Assembly (NCBI RefSeq): GCF_025717005.1
Contig: NZ_JAOVZU010000001.1
Span: forward strand, 186,001 to 250,000
Reading direction: 5' to 3'
Source: Actinotalea endophytica
GTDB lineage: Bacteria; Actinomycetota; Actinomycetes; Actinomycetales; Cellulomonadaceae
Length of the DNA stretch: 64,000 nt
The position numbers and the translations under genes are program-made. Of the stretch, positions 45,058 to 53,944 are shown one piece after another. The notes below the pieces were generated by a model. That model had not been told where the DNA came from and did not search any database. It was given only the letters and a program-made list of their open reading frames with translations. Positions within the stretch are counted from its first letter, which is position 1; every line of letters begins with the position of its first letter.

Positions 45058-45570
45058 ATGACGTGGGAGCTCGTGGGTCTTGCCGAGGTCGACCCGGACC
45101 AGGCGCTCGCGGCGCAGTCCGAGCTCGCGCCGGACGGCTTCGCGTTCCTGCCGTTCCACGCGGCGGGCGAGGCCTGGCCGGCCTACGTGGCGAGGGTGCT
45201 GCCGATGAGTCGCGGGGTGGGGCTCCCGCCGGGGTACGTGCCGTGGACGGACCTGTACGGCGTCGTGGAGGGCGTGCTGGTGGGCCGGGTCTCGGTGCGT
45301 CACCGGCTGACTCCCGCGTTGGCGCGTGAGGGCGGTCACATCGGGTACGGCGTGCGGCCGGCCCACCGTCGCCGCGGGTATGCGACCGCGTTCCTGCGGG
45401 CGGGTCTGGGGGTCGCGGCGCGGTTGGGCATCGAGCGAGCGCTCGTGACGTGCGACGACACCAACATCGGGTCGGCGACCGTGATCGAGCGGTGCGGCGG
45501 GGTGCTCGAGGACGTGGTGGCGTCGCCGGGCGGGGCGCCGAAGCGGCGGTACTGGGTCGCGACCGGCTAG
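45058..45570 (+). CDS. GNAT family acetyltransferase (RimJ/RimL-like)
   Basis: 170 residues from ATG 45058. Core motif A region GYGVRPAHRRRGYATAFLRAGLG, preceded by VEGVLVGRVSVRH and followed by VTCDDTNIGSATVIERCGGVLED. This is the layout of small N-acetyltransferases with the R-x-x-G-x-A acetyl-CoA loop. Acceptor unknown. It sits 69 bp from the divergent PIN gene. Confidence 0.88.
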   Translation: MTWELVGLAEVDPDQALAAQSELAPDGFAFLPFHAAGEAWPAYVARVLPMSRGVGLPPGYVPWTDLYGVVEGVLVGRVSVRHRLTPALAREGGHIGYGVRPAHRRRGYATAFLRAGLGVAARLGIERALVTCDDTNIGSATVIERCGGVLEDVVASPGGAPKRRYWVATG

Positions 45571-45675
45571 AGGCGACGGGGTGCTGGGGTCTCGGGTGCA
45601 GCGTGGTCCGGCCCCGGGTGGTGCGACGTGAAGCCGCCGGGGTGAGTCGCGGCGGGGGTGAGGCCCTGGACGATA

Positions 45676-45723
45676 CTGCGATCTCGCACTATCGTGATGC
45701 TGCGATCTCGCACTATCCAGTGC
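45676..45723. repeat. 18-bp direct repeats with dyad, probable MarR operator region
   Basis: CTGCGATCTCGCACTATC occurs twice exactly, at 45676-45693 and 45700-45717, 24 bp apart. The second copy runs into the dyad GCACT-ATCC-AGTGC (45710-45723). The element ends 22 bp before the ATG of a two-gene unit that encodes a MarR regulator, a plausible place for its binding site and promoter. Confidence 0.6.
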
Positions 45724-45745
45724 GCGCGACGTTCGAGGAGGCGCC

Positions 45746-46438
45746 ATGGCAACGAGCGCAGGAGTGTCGGCCGGCGCGGCGAGTGGCACGGGGGCCGGAC
45801 CCGAGGTGCGCCCGGCCGGCGTCCTGGCGCGGACCGCGCGCGCGATGGAACGCCTCGGGTCGTGGCAGGTCTGGGTCCCGAGCGCGATCGTCTACGCGGC
45901 GTTCGCCACGGTCTTCTTCGCGAGCTCGGCGCCGTTCGCGGTCGCCCAGGTCGGGGCGGCCTGCGGACGGCCGGCGCCGGACGTCAACGCCTACACGAGC
46001 GCCGCCGGCGTCCACGCCTTCCTGGAGGCGTGCGGGCCGGCCGGGCGGGAGGCGTACCGAGCGATGCAGCTGGCCGACCTCCTCTACCCGGCGGTGTTCG
46101 CGCTGTTCATGGCCTCGTCGATCGCGCTCGCGCTGACCTGGTCGGCGCCGCGGCGACGGCTGCTGCCGGCGCTCGCCGCCCTGCCGCTGCTCGGCAGCGC
46201 CTTCGACTACCTCGAGAACCTCTGCGCGTGGCTGGCGCTCGCCGCATACCCGGAGCCCGCTGCGACCGATGCCCTGCTCGGCCTGGCGTCGGCGGCCAAG
46301 ACCGTGACGTCGTGGGCGGGTGGCCTGGTGCTGATCGTGGTGCTGGCGCTGCTCGGGCTGTCCGCGGCGCGCGGGTCGTTCTCGGCGGCGCGAGCCCGGC
46401 GCCGAGAGCGTGTGATCGCTGCCGGGAGGCCGGCCTGA
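45746..46438 (+). CDS. Hypothetical four-helix membrane protein
   Basis: 230 residues from ATG 45746 with GAGGAGG upstream. Four membrane helices (about 45-65, 110-130, 140-160, 185-210) with two cysteines in the extracytoplasmic loop (AACGRPAP and EACGPAG), which could form a disulfide. I do not recognise the family. Its stop overlaps the ATG of the MarR gene by one base (TGATG), so they are one unit. A transport or stress role under MarR control is inferred only. Confidence 0.7.
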   Translation: MATSAGVSAGAASGTGAGPEVRPAGVLARTARAMERLGSWQVWVPSAIVYAAFATVFFASSAPFAVAQVGAACGRPAPDVNAYTSAAGVHAFLEACGPAGREAYRAMQLADLLYPAVFALFMASSIALALTWSAPRRRLLPALAALPLLGSAFDYLENLCAWLALAAYPEPAATDALLGLASAAKTVTSWAGGLVLIVVLALLGLSAARGSFSAARARRRERVIAAGRPA

Positions 46439-46932
46439 TGGGCACGGAGAGCGGCTCCGACCTGAGCCCGAGCCTCGGGAACGTGCTGTTCGACGTGTGG
46501 CTCGCCGCGCGCGCGACGACGGCGCTGGTGGACGACGCGGTGCGGGCGTCCGGTCTCAACGCCGACGAGTTCGCCGTGTACTCGGTGCTCGCCGCGACGG
46601 ACGGGATGGCACCGAGCGACCTCGCCCGGTGGATGTCCGCGCCGGCCACCACGGTGTCGAGCTACATCGGTCGGTTCACGCGCCGCGGCCACGTCCGCAG
46701 GGTGCCGAACCCCGAGGACGGCCGCTCGTACCTGGTCCAGCTCACCGAGGCGGGTCGCGCCGCTCACCTCGATGCCGGGCGCGGGTTCCTCCCGCTGCTT
46801 GACGAGGTCACTCGGCGGCTCGGACCGGACGCCGACGAGATGCACGAGCGGTTGGCGGTGCTGCACCGGATCCTGGCGGGTGCGGCTGATTCGAGCCCGG
46901 AAGCCGGTCCGCCGAGCGAGGGCCACGCCTAG
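46438..46932 (+). CDS. MarR family transcriptional regulator
   Basis: 164 residues from ATG 46438. Winged helix with LNADEFAVYSVLAATDGMAPSDLARWM, recognition helix PATTVSSYIGRFTRRGHVRR and wing NPEDGRSYLVQLTEAGR. The helical termini form the dimer interface that binds small aromatic or hydrophobic ligands. It probably controls itself and the membrane protein just upstream through the repeats at 45676-45723. Confidence 0.92.
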   Translation: MGTESGSDLSPSLGNVLFDVWLAARATTALVDDAVRASGLNADEFAVYSVLAATDGMAPSDLARWMSAPATTVSSYIGRFTRRGHVRRVPNPEDGRSYLVQLTEAGRAAHLDAGRGFLPLLDEVTRRLGPDADEMHERLAVLHRILAGAADSSPEAGPPSEGHA

Positions 46933-46942
46933 CCTGTCGGGC

Positions 46943-47317
46943 ATGGGTGCTGAGGACTTCCCGCCGACCGGCACCTGCGACCTCACTACCATCGGGCGCC
47001 GCAGCGGCGCGGAGCGGCGCGTGGAGGTCTGGTACGTCACCGTCGACGACCGCATCGTGCTCACCGGGACGCCCGGCGCGCGCGACTGGCTGGCCAACGT
47101 GCGTGCGCGTCCCGAGGCCGTGCTCCACCTACGACGGCCGGTGCGGGATGTCCGTGTGACGGCTGTCGAGGTCACCGACGCCGCTGAGCGACGCCACGTC
47201 GCGGAGGTCGCCTGGCGGCTGCAGCCCTGGTACGCCGAGCAGCCGTACTCCGTCGACGACTGGGTCGCGGGCTCGCCCATGCTGGTGCTCGTGCCGGGGG
47301 CGCCGGTCGGCGGCTGA
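46943..47317 (+). CDS. Deazaflavin (F420)-dependent nitroreductase family protein
   Basis: 124 residues from ATG 46943, 10 bp after the MarR stop. The start PTGTCDLTTIGRRSGAERRVEVWYV is the Ddn/PF04075 signature, followed by the beta-barrel. The family reduces quinones or nitro compounds with F420H2, although some members bind FMN or heme-degradation products. Likely co-transcribed with the MarR unit, whose ligand could be an aromatic compound (inference). Confidence 0.85.
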   Translation: MGAEDFPPTGTCDLTTIGRRSGAERRVEVWYVTVDDRIVLTGTPGARDWLANVRARPEAVLHLRRPVRDVRVTAVEVTDAAERRHVAEVAWRLQPWYAEQPYSVDDWVAGSPMLVLVPGAPVGG

Positions 47318-47400
47318 GTCGTTCGGCGGAGCGTCGTTCGCCGGAGCCTCGTGGGGCGAGCGGTCGTGGTGCTGCGTGTTGTGGGGTCGTGGCGCTGCGC

Positions 47401-47535
47401 GGCGTGCAGCTGTGTGCCGTCGTGCTGCGCGGCGTGGAGCTGCAGGTTGTTGTGCTGCGCGGCGTGGAGCTGCAGGTTGTTGTGCTGCGCGGCGTGGCGC
47501 TGCACAGCGTGGTGCTGCACAGCGTGGTGCTGTGG
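47401..47535. repeat. 30-bp minisatellite upstream of the HNH gene
   Basis: Four full 30-bp units at 47401-47430, 47431-47460, 47461-47490 and 47491-47520, plus a 15-bp half unit. The second and third are identical; the others diverge by several bases, and a 15-bp sub-period is visible. It fills much of the gap 47318-47607, whose first part (47325-47370) has a further short direct repeat around GTTCGCCGGAGC. The rest shows no recognisable signal. Confidence 0.85.
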
Positions 47536-47607
47536 TCGCCCGGGAACGAGTCGGGACGGAGGCGCGATGCGTCAGCCGCGCGCGCCCGTTCCCTGACCCG
47601 GCGGTGC

Positions 47608-49116
47608 ATGTCAGACCCTGTCGATATCGTACACGTGTTCGAAGGGGGCGCCGAGGTGACCGAGCTCGCGATGCGGGAAGCGGAGTCGCGCGTGCCCTGG
47701 TCGTGGGCCGAACGCCATCCGCTTGCGGCCGGCCTCGACGGGGCGCCACCGTCTGCGGCGCTCGTCGCGAAGCTGGTCGGGCTGGACCCGACGGCGCTCG
47801 ATGACGAAGCAGTGCTCGAGGGCATCGCGGCGTGGGATCGCGTCGCTGCATGGGCCGCGTGGCACCAGGCCCCTTGGGTGGCGACGCTCGTCGACCGGGC
47901 GCCCGGTTCCACGGTCGAGCGTGTGCCCGACGAGATCGCCTCGCGGCTCGGTCAGACACGACGCGTCGGTGACGGCAAGGTCGAGCTCGCCATGGGGCTG
48001 CGACGGCACCCGCAGCTCGCCGCTGCACTGCGGGGCGGCGACGTCTCGGTGCGCAAGGTCGAGGTGCTGCTCAGGGACACCGAGCACCTGCCCCGGCTCC
48101 TCGCCGATGCGGTGCTGGACCGCGTCCTTCCCGAGGCCGACGAGCGGACCGTCCCCCAGCTGCGCAGCGACGTGCGGGCCGCCGAGCTCGCGATCGACGC
48201 GGAGGCTGCGGCGGAGCGGCACGCTGCGGCCCGCCGCGACCGCTGCGTTCGCATGGCCCCCGTACCGGACGCGATGGCGTGGATCCATGCTTTGCTCCCG
48301 GCCTCCGATGCCGTGACCGTCATGACCGCGCTCGATGGCACCGCCGCGCGGACGGAACCGGGTGACGAGCGGAGCGCCGACGAGCGCCGCGCCGACGCGC
48401 TCACCGCGATGGCCCGCCGGGTGCTGGACTCGGGGACGGGCCCGGACGGCGCGCCGCTGCCGGTCCGCCAGCACCGCCACCCGCACCTGGTGATCACCGT
48501 CGCGGGTCGGAGCGCCGACGGCGTGACGGCCGACGGTGCGGGCTCAGGCGGCCCGAGGGATGCGGCTCCGCCTCAGGCTGGCCCGGGAGATGCTGCTCGA
48601 CCCTCCGCCGACCGGACGGCCGCTGCCCCGGTCGAGGGTCATGCGGACCTCGGCGCCGTCGCGCACCTCGCGGGGTACGGCCCGTTGCCGCTTACGGCAG
48701 TCGCGCATCTGCTCGGCGGCTCCGTGGCCCGCCTGGTCGACGTCGACGCGGAGGGGCTGCCGATCCCGAACCCGGACGCCCCCGGCACGGACGGCTACCG
48801 GCCGTCCGCGGCCCTGGCACGCGAGGTCGTCGAGCGGGACCGGACCTGCCGCTTCCCCGGCTGCCGGGTGGCCGCGGAGCGGTGCGACATCGACCACATC
48901 ACCCCCTTCGACCCGGAGCGTTCGGCACGGTGGCAGACCGTCGGTCAGAACCTCCAAGCCCTCTGCCGGCACCATCACCGGCTCAAGACGCATCACGGCT
49001 GGTACGCGAGTCGGGACCCGGTCAGTGGCGCGACGTTCTGGCGCTCGCCGGTGGGGCGGGTGCGGATCGTCAGTCCCGAGCCGACGGTGCCCGTGCAGCC
49101 GCCCGACCCGCCCTGA
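47608..49116 (+). CDS. DUF222 / HNH endonuclease (13E12 repeat family)
   Basis: 502 residues from ATG 47608; the frame is open further upstream through the minisatellite, but homologous sequence begins near here. An N-terminal DUF222 helical region (about 20-330) is followed by an HNH nuclease: RTCRFPGC, CDIDHITPF, LCRHHHRLKTHHGWY. Such genes are multicopy in actinobacteria and are thought to be mobile or selfish DNA endonucleases; target unknown. It contains a Pro/Ala/Gly-rich linker around 310-345. No partner gene is evident. Confidence 0.92.
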   Translation: MSDPVDIVHVFEGGAEVTELAMREAESRVPWSWAERHPLAAGLDGAPPSAALVAKLVGLDPTALDDEAVLEGIAAWDRVAAWAAWHQAPWVATLVDRAPGSTVERVPDEIASRLGQTRRVGDGKVELAMGLRRHPQLAAALRGGDVSVRKVEVLLRDTEHLPRLLADAVLDRVLPEADERTVPQLRSDVRAAELAIDAEAAAERHAAARRDRCVRMAPVPDAMAWIHALLPASDAVTVMTALDGTAARTEPGDERSADERRADALTAMARRVLDSGTGPDGAPLPVRQHRHPHLVITVAGRSADGVTADGAGSGGPRDAAPPQAGPGDAARPSADRTAAAPVEGHADLGAVAHLAGYGPLPLTAVAHLLGGSVARLVDVDAEGLPIPNPDAPGTDGYRPSAALAREVVERDRTCRFPGCRVAAERCDIDHITPFDPERSARWQTVGQNLQALCRHHHRLKTHHGWYASRDPVSGATFWRSPVGRVRIVSPEPTVPVQPPDPP

Positions 49117-49265
49117 TCCGCTGGCGCCGTTCGCGCGCCGTTCGAGCGCGCGGTTCGAGCGTCATTCGCTGCGCTCTCTCGTTGCCGGGTCTGTCCGCGT
49201 CGTCCGCCCGCGCGTGTCCGCCGGCCGCACCCGCACCCCGCTCCGGATCTCGAGAGGGCTGCCCC

Positions 49266-50663
49266 CTACTGGGCGCCCGCCGCGGCGCCGGCCGCGCCCG
49301 GGAGGGCCTCGACGATGCGTGCCACCGCGGCGTCGTCGTGCGCGGCTGTGACGAACCAGGCCTCGAACGCCGAGGGCGGCAGCGCGATGCCGGCATCGAG
49401 CATCGTGTGGAAGAAGCGGGTGTACGCGGCGGTGTCCTGGCCCGTGGCGTCCGCGTAGTCGCGCACGCCGCGTTCCGCCGCGCCCTCGCCGAAGAAGACC
49501 GAGAACAGGTTGCCGGCGTGCTGCACCCGGTGGGGCACCCCGGCGCGGTCGAGTGCCGTGTGCACCTCGGTCCTGAGCGTCTCGGCGACGGCATCCAGGC
49601 GCGTGTAGACCGCGTCGTCCGCCAGGCGCAGCGTGGCCAGCCCCGCGGCGACCGCGACCGGGTTCCCGGAGAGCGTTCCCGCCTGGTACACGGGCCCCAG
49701 CGGAGCCAGGTGGTCCATCAACCGGGCTGCCCCGCCGATCGCCGCCACCGGAAGCCCGCCGCCGACGACCTTCCCGAAGGTCACGAGGTCAGGGGCCCAC
49801 GCCGGGTCGGCCGCGGCGACGCGGTGCGCGGCCGCAGTCGCGGCCGCCTCGCCCGCGGTCTCCAGGTGGCGCATCGAGGCCGCTTCGGGCTGCGCGAACG
49901 CCTCGATCCCCCACCATCCGGCCGGGCCGACCCGGAAGCCGGTCAGCACCTCGTCCCAGATCAGCAGCACGCCGTGCTCCGCGGTGATCCGGCGGAGCTC
50001 GGGGTCGAAGTCCGGCAGCGACGGCACCACGCCCATGTTCGCCGGTTGGGCCTCGGTGATCACGGCGGCGATCCGATCGCCGTGCGTCGTGAACGCTGCG
50101 CGGAGGGCGTCGAGGTCGTTGTACGGCAGCACGAGCGTCTCGGCCGCGGTGGCCTCGGTGACGCCGGCCGAGCCGGGCAGCCCCGCGGTCGCGACGCCGG
50201 AACCCGCCGCCGCGAGCAGGCCGTCCGAGTGCCCGTGGTAGCAGCCGGCGAACTTCACGACGAGCGGGCGCCCGGTGACCCCACGCGCCAGCCGGATCGC
50301 GGTCATCGTCGCCTCGGTGCCGGTCGACACCAGCCGGAGGCGCTCCACGAACGGCACCCGCCGCGCGATCTCCTCGGCCAGCTCGACCTCGCCCAAGGTC
50401 GGGGCGCCGAAGGACAGTCCTCGCGCGGCCGCCGCCTGCACCGCCGCGACGACCTCGGGGTGTGCGTGCCCGAGGATCGCCGGTCCCCACGACGCCACCA
50501 GGTCGACGTACTCGCGGCCCGCCACGTCGACCACGTACGGTCCGTGCGCGCTCGCCAGGAACCTCGGGTCGCCGCCGACCGAGCCGTACGCCCGCACCGG
50601 CGAGCTCACCCCGCCGGGCATGACGGCTGCGGCCCGGACGAACGCTTCGTGGTTGGTGGTCAC
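49266..50663 (-). CDS. hemL: Glutamate-1-semialdehyde 2,1-aminomutase
   Basis: 465 residues. PLP enzyme that makes 5-aminolevulinate from glutamate-1-semialdehyde, second step of the C5 heme route. Motifs: [17 protein letters not shown], the PLP lysine Lys298 in [17 protein letters not shown], and [19 protein letters not shown]. About 35 residues (254-288, Ala/Glu-rich) are inserted just before the PLP-lysine segment compared with the usual family. Last gene of the minus-strand heme group, 102 bp after hemB; 50664-50765 shows no clear signal. Confidence 0.95.
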   Translation of the reverse strand: MTTNHEAFVRAAAVMPGGVSSPVRAYGSVGGDPRFLASAHGPYVVDVAGREYVDLVASWGPAILGHAHPEVVAAVQAAAARGLSFGAPTLGEVELAEEIARRVPFVERLRLVSTGTEATMTAIRLARGVTGRPLVVKFAGCYHGHSDGLLAAAGSGVATAGLPGSAGVTEATAAETLVLPYNDLDALRAAFTTHGDRIAAVITEAQPANMGVVPSLPDFDPELRRITAEHGVLLIWDEVLTGFRVGPAGWWGIEAFAQPEAASMRHLETAGEAAATAAAHRVAAADPAWAPDLVTFGKVVGGGLPVAAIGGAARLMDHLAPLGPVYQAGTLSGNPVAVAAGLATLRLADDAVYTRLDAVAETLRTEVHTALDRAGVPHRVQHAGNLFSVFFGEGAAERGVRDYADATGQDTAAYTRFFHTMLDAGIALPPSAFEAWFVTAAHDDAAVARIVEALPGAAGAAAGAQ

Positions 50664-50765
50664 GCCGGATCTCCTGCCGTCGGCCGCGACGTATCCGCGC
50701 GGCGGGTCGTGCGGCGGTCGGTCGTGGTGTCGCGCGTCGCCGAGACCGGTCCTGCGGTCGTCACC

Positions 50766-51878
50766 TCACGCCTCCCGCAGCCAGCCGGCGAGCTCGACCG
50801 CCCAGTACGTCAGCACTGCGTCCGCCCCGGCCCGGACGATCCCGGTGACCTGCTCGGTCACGACACCCCGCCGGTCGATCCAGCCGTGCGCCGCCGCCGC
50901 CTCCACCATCGCGTACTCCCCGGACACCTGGTACGCCCACACCGGCACCGGCGAGGTCGCCGCGACGTCGGACAGCACGTCCAGGTACGACCCCGCGGGC
51001 TTCACCATGACGATGTCGGCCCCCTCGGCCACGTCGAGGGTGGCCTCGCGAGCTCCCTCGCGACGGTTGGCCGGGTCGAGCTGGTAGCTGCGCCGGTCGC
51101 CGACCAGGGTGGACTCGACCGCCTCGCGGAACGGTCCGTAGAACGCCGACGCGTACTTCGCGGCGTACGCGAGCAGTGCAGTGTCCGTGCGCCCGGCCGA
51201 GTCCAGTGCGGCCCGGCAGGCCGCGACCTGGCCGTCCATCATCCCGGACAGGCCGAGCAGGTCGGCGCCCGCCTCGGCCAGCACCACGGCCATGTCGCCG
51301 TACCGGACGAGCGTCGCGTCGTTGTCCACGCTGCCGTCCGCCGCGAGCACACCGCAGTGGCCGTGGTCGGTGAACTCGTCCAGGCACAGGTCTGCCTGGA
51401 CCACGAGCGCGTCGCCGATCTCGTCGACCACGTCGCGCACGGCCGTGGCCAGCACGCCGTCGGGGTCGGTCGCGCAGGATCCGGTGGCGTCGCGGGTCGC
51501 GGGCACGCCGAACAGCATCACCCCGCCGATCCCGGCCTCGGCCGCCGCGGCCGCCGCTGCCCGGAGCGAGTCCCGCGTGTGCTGCACCTGACCGGGCATC
51601 GACGAGATCGGCACCGGCTCGGTGGCACCTTCCCGGGCGAACAGCGGGAGCACGAGCTGGGCCGGGTGGACCCGGGTCTGGGCGACCAGGCGCCGCATCG
51701 CCCGCGTGGTGCGCAGCCGCCGCGGCCGGACGACCGGACCGAGCGGCGCAGGTGCGTGTGGAGGTCGGGCGGGAACGGCCGGGTCGTGGTGCTGACCCGA
51801 CGGGTCCGGACGGTGAAGGGACGGGTCGTGATGCTGACCCGACGGGTCCGGACGGTGAAGGGACGGGTCGTGGCTCAT
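50766..51878 (-). CDS. hemB: Delta-aminolevulinic acid dehydratase
   Basis: 370 residues from ATG 51878, which overlaps the hemCD stop by 4 nt. It condenses two aminolevulinates to porphobilinogen. Schiff-base lysines lie in [12 protein letters not shown] and [10 protein letters not shown]. The metal loop reads [14 protein letters not shown], with one of the three usual zinc cysteines replaced by Asp, as in other actinobacteria. The N-terminus carries a two-copy 14-residue repeat (3-30) and a Pro-rich stretch; the enzyme core starts near residue 48 ([15 protein letters not shown]). Cytosolic. Confidence 0.95.
   Translation of the reverse strand: MSHDPSLHRPDPSGQHHDPSLHRPDPSGQHHDPAVPARPPHAPAPLGPVVRPRRLRTTRAMRRLVAQTRVHPAQLVLPLFAREGATEPVPISSMPGQVQHTRDSLRAAAAAAAEAGIGGVMLFGVPATRDATGSCATDPDGVLATAVRDVVDEIGDALVVQADLCLDEFTDHGHCGVLAADGSVDNDATLVRYGDMAVVLAEAGADLLGLSGMMDGQVAACRAALDSAGRTDTALLAYAAKYASAFYGPFREAVESTLVGDRRSYQLDPANRREGAREATLDVAEGADIVMVKPAGSYLDVLSDVAATSPVPVWAYQVSGEYAMVEAAAAHGWIDRRGVVTEQVTGIVRAGADAVLTYWAVELAGWLREA
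51789..51872 (-). repeat. 42-bp tandem repeat at the hemB 5' end
   Basis: Two 42-bp copies (51831-51872 and 51789-51830) encode the 14-residue unit [14 protein letters not shown] twice, followed by a partial third (HDP). The protein copies are identical, so duplication is recent or maintained. Confidence 0.85.
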
Positions 51879-53944
51879 GAGGCCTCCCGGACATGCTGGA
51901 CGAGAGCGTGGACCAGCGCCTCGGTCGACGACGACGCCGGCTGGACGTGCACCGTGAGACCGGCCTCCTGCGCGGCCCGCGCGGTTCGCGGACCGATGCA
52001 CGCGACCACCGTGCCCGCGGGCGGCAGACCCACGCGTTCGATCAGCTGCGTGACGGTGCTCGGCGAGCTGAGCAGGACCGCGTTGATCCGGCCGGCTTCG
52101 AGGTCGGCCCGGATCTGCGGTGCCACCGGTGGACCTGCGACGGTGCGATAGGCGACGACCTCGTCGACCTCGACGCCGCGCGCCCGCAGCCCGTCGGCGA
52201 GCGTGGCGTCGGCGAGGTCGGAGTGCGGGACGAGGTAGCGAGCCGGCGCGCCCGGAGCCTTGGCGACGAGTCCCGCCGCCGAGTGGATGGTCGGAACCAG
52301 CGAGACCGTGACGCCGAACCCCTCCAGCGCGGCCGCCGTCGCGGGGCCGACGGCGGCGACCCGCGTCTGGCCGACCGCGCCGGCCAGGTCTCGGACGGCC
52401 AGGTCTCGGACGGCCTGGTCTCGCAGGGCCTGGGCGCGCTCGGGGCTCGACCCGTCGGCCGCGCGGGCACGCGCAGCGACCCGGGCCGCGAGCGCAGCCG
52501 CCGTCGTGGCACTCGTCACCGCGAGCCAGTCGTAGCGACCCTCGGCGAGCCGGTCCAAGGCGGCGTCGAGCGGGCGGAGGTCGTCCGGTGGCGAGAACTC
52601 GATGAGGGGGACGGCGACTGCGCGTGCTCCGTGCGCAGCAAGCAGGGCTCCGACCTTGTCGGCCCACTCCCCGGCGCGGGGCACCAGCACCCGCCAACCG
52701 GCGAGCGCGCCGTGCGCCGCCGTCACGAGATCGCCTGCGCCGCGGTCGAGCAGGGCACGGGCCACGTCGGCGCCGAGCTCGCGTGCAGCACGCTCGCCCG
52801 GATCGGACGAGCCGGGGTCGCGCCCGGCGGGATCGGGTTCGCCCGCACCCTGCGGCCCCGGCGCCACGGCCGACCCCGGCGCCACGGCCGACCCCGGCGC
52901 CACGGCCGACCCCGTCTCGACCAGCCGCACGCTCCCGTCCGTCGCGCACGCCACGGCGCGCAGGTGCAGCACGTCGCCGTCGAGTCGCGCGAGTGCGCCG
53001 ACGGGTGCCGCGCAGCCCGCCTCCAGCGTGGCGAGCAGGCTGCGTTCGGCGAGTACGGCCAGTCGGCTCGGTCGGTGGTCCAGGCTCGCGACCGCCGCCT
53101 CGGCGGTGGCGTCCATCGGCCCGGCGGCCTCGACGGCGAGGGCGCCCTGCGCCGGCGCCGGCACCACGACGGTCTCGTCGAGCACCTCGGTGACGGCGTC
53201 CAGTCGGCCCAGCCGCGCCAGGCCAGCCATCGCGAGGACCACGGCGTCGAGGTCGCCCGGTCCCGGGTCCGTGCTGCCGGCCACCCGGCCCAGCCGAGTC
53301 GGCACGTTCCCACGCAGATCGACGATCTCGAGGTCTGCGCGTGCAGCGAGGATCTGGGCGGCCCGACGCGGGGACCCGGTTCCCACCCGCGCACCGGTGG
53401 GGAGAGTCGCGAGGGTCAGGCCGTCCCGCGCGCACAAGGCGTCCCGCGGGTCCACCCGCTCCGGCACGGCCACCAGCCGCAGGCCCTCCTGCGGTGCGGT
53501 GGGCAGATCCTTCATCGAGTGCACGGCGAGGTCGCACGTCCCGGCCAGCAGCGCGTCGCGCAGCGCCGTGACGAACACCCCGGTGCCGCCGAGCGACGCG
53601 AGCGAGCCGGGCAGATGGTCGCCCTCGGTGCGGATCCGGACCAGCTCGACCGGCGGCGGTGTGTCGGTGGCGGGCGGTTCCTCGGCGTCCGGGAGCGCCC
53701 GGTCGTCCGGTTGCGCGCCTGCGTCCGGCGCTGTCCCGGTGCCCGACTGTGCGTCCGGGTCCGGCTCGGCCCCGGCATCGGGCCCGCCCGACGTCAGGTC
53801 ACCATCCGCGTCCTCGTCCTGGCGCGCGAGCGCTTCCGTCAGCCACTCGGCGACCATGCCGCTCTGCGTGACCGCGAGCGCGCTGCCGCGCGTCCCGATC
53901 CGCATCCGAGCCCCGCGACCCGTCATCGGAGCCCTGCGACTCAT
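51875..53944 (-). CDS. hemCD: HemC-HemD fusion: porphobilinogen deaminase / uroporphyrinogen-III synthase
   Basis: 689 residues from ATG 53944 (4-nt overlap with hemH); ATG 53926 or 53905 are alternatives. The HemC part starts [20 protein letters not shown] and has the cofactor Cys311 in [11 protein letters not shown]; it assembles hydroxymethylbilane. The HemD part (about 430-689, from [16 protein letters not shown]) cyclises it to uroporphyrinogen III. An acidic, Pro-rich insertion interrupts HemC domain 1 at about 41-98. The linker has GSAVAP three times (about 345-362) and a 5-residue repeat AVRDL in HemD. Fusion couples consecutive steps in one cytosolic enzyme. Confidence 0.93.
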   Translation of the reverse strand: MSRRAPMTGRGARMRIGTRGSALAVTQSGMVAEWLTEALARQDEDADGDLTSGGPDAGAEPDPDAQSGTGTAPDAGAQPDDRALPDAEEPPATDTPPPVELVRIRTEGDHLPGSLASLGGTGVFVTALRDALLAGTCDLAVHSMKDLPTAPQEGLRLVAVPERVDPRDALCARDGLTLATLPTGARVGTGSPRRAAQILAARADLEIVDLRGNVPTRLGRVAGSTDPGPGDLDAVVLAMAGLARLGRLDAVTEVLDETVVVPAPAQGALAVEAAGPMDATAEAAVASLDHRPSRLAVLAERSLLATLEAGCAAPVGALARLDGDVLHLRAVACATDGSVRLVETGSAVAPGSAVAPGSAVAPGPQGAGEPDPAGRDPGSSDPGERAARELGADVARALLDRGAGDLVTAAHGALAGWRVLVPRAGEWADKVGALLAAHGARAVAVPLIEFSPPDDLRPLDAALDRLAEGRYDWLAVTSATTAAALAARVAARARAADGSSPERAQALRDQAVRDLAVRDLAGAVGQTRVAAVGPATAAALEGFGVTVSLVPTIHSAAGLVAKAPGAPARYLVPHSDLADATLADGLRARGVEVDEVVAYRTVAGPPVAPQIRADLEAGRINAVLLSSPSTVTQLIERVGLPPAGTVVACIGPRTARAAQEAGLTVHVQPASSSTEALVHALVQHVREAS
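52382..52426 (-). repeat. 15-bp tandem repeat in the HemD part
   Basis: Two perfect 15-bp copies (52382-52396, 52397-52411) and a third divergent copy (52412-52426) encode repeated AVRDL-type pentapeptides. In frame, so the protein length can vary without frameshift. Confidence 0.75.
52861..52914 (-). repeat. 18-bp tandem repeat in hemCD linker
   Basis: Three perfect 18-bp copies (52861-52878, 52879-52896, 52897-52914) encode GSAVAP-type hexapeptides in the flexible linker after the HemC catalytic domain. Confidence 0.9.

Noticed and set aside
44590-45570. PIN and GNAT genes as a toxin-antitoxin pair.
   Set aside because: They are divergent and the GNAT is a standard RimL-like enzyme lacking a DNA-binding antitoxin partner.
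47401-47535. CRISPR-like array or short repeat cluster.
   Set aside because: Units are contiguous without unique spacers and no cas gene is present; it is a minisatellite.
47341-47535. A His/Gln-rich protein encoded antisense to the minisatellite.
   Set aside because: Composition simply reflects the repeat on the other strand; no start site signal or normal codon bias.
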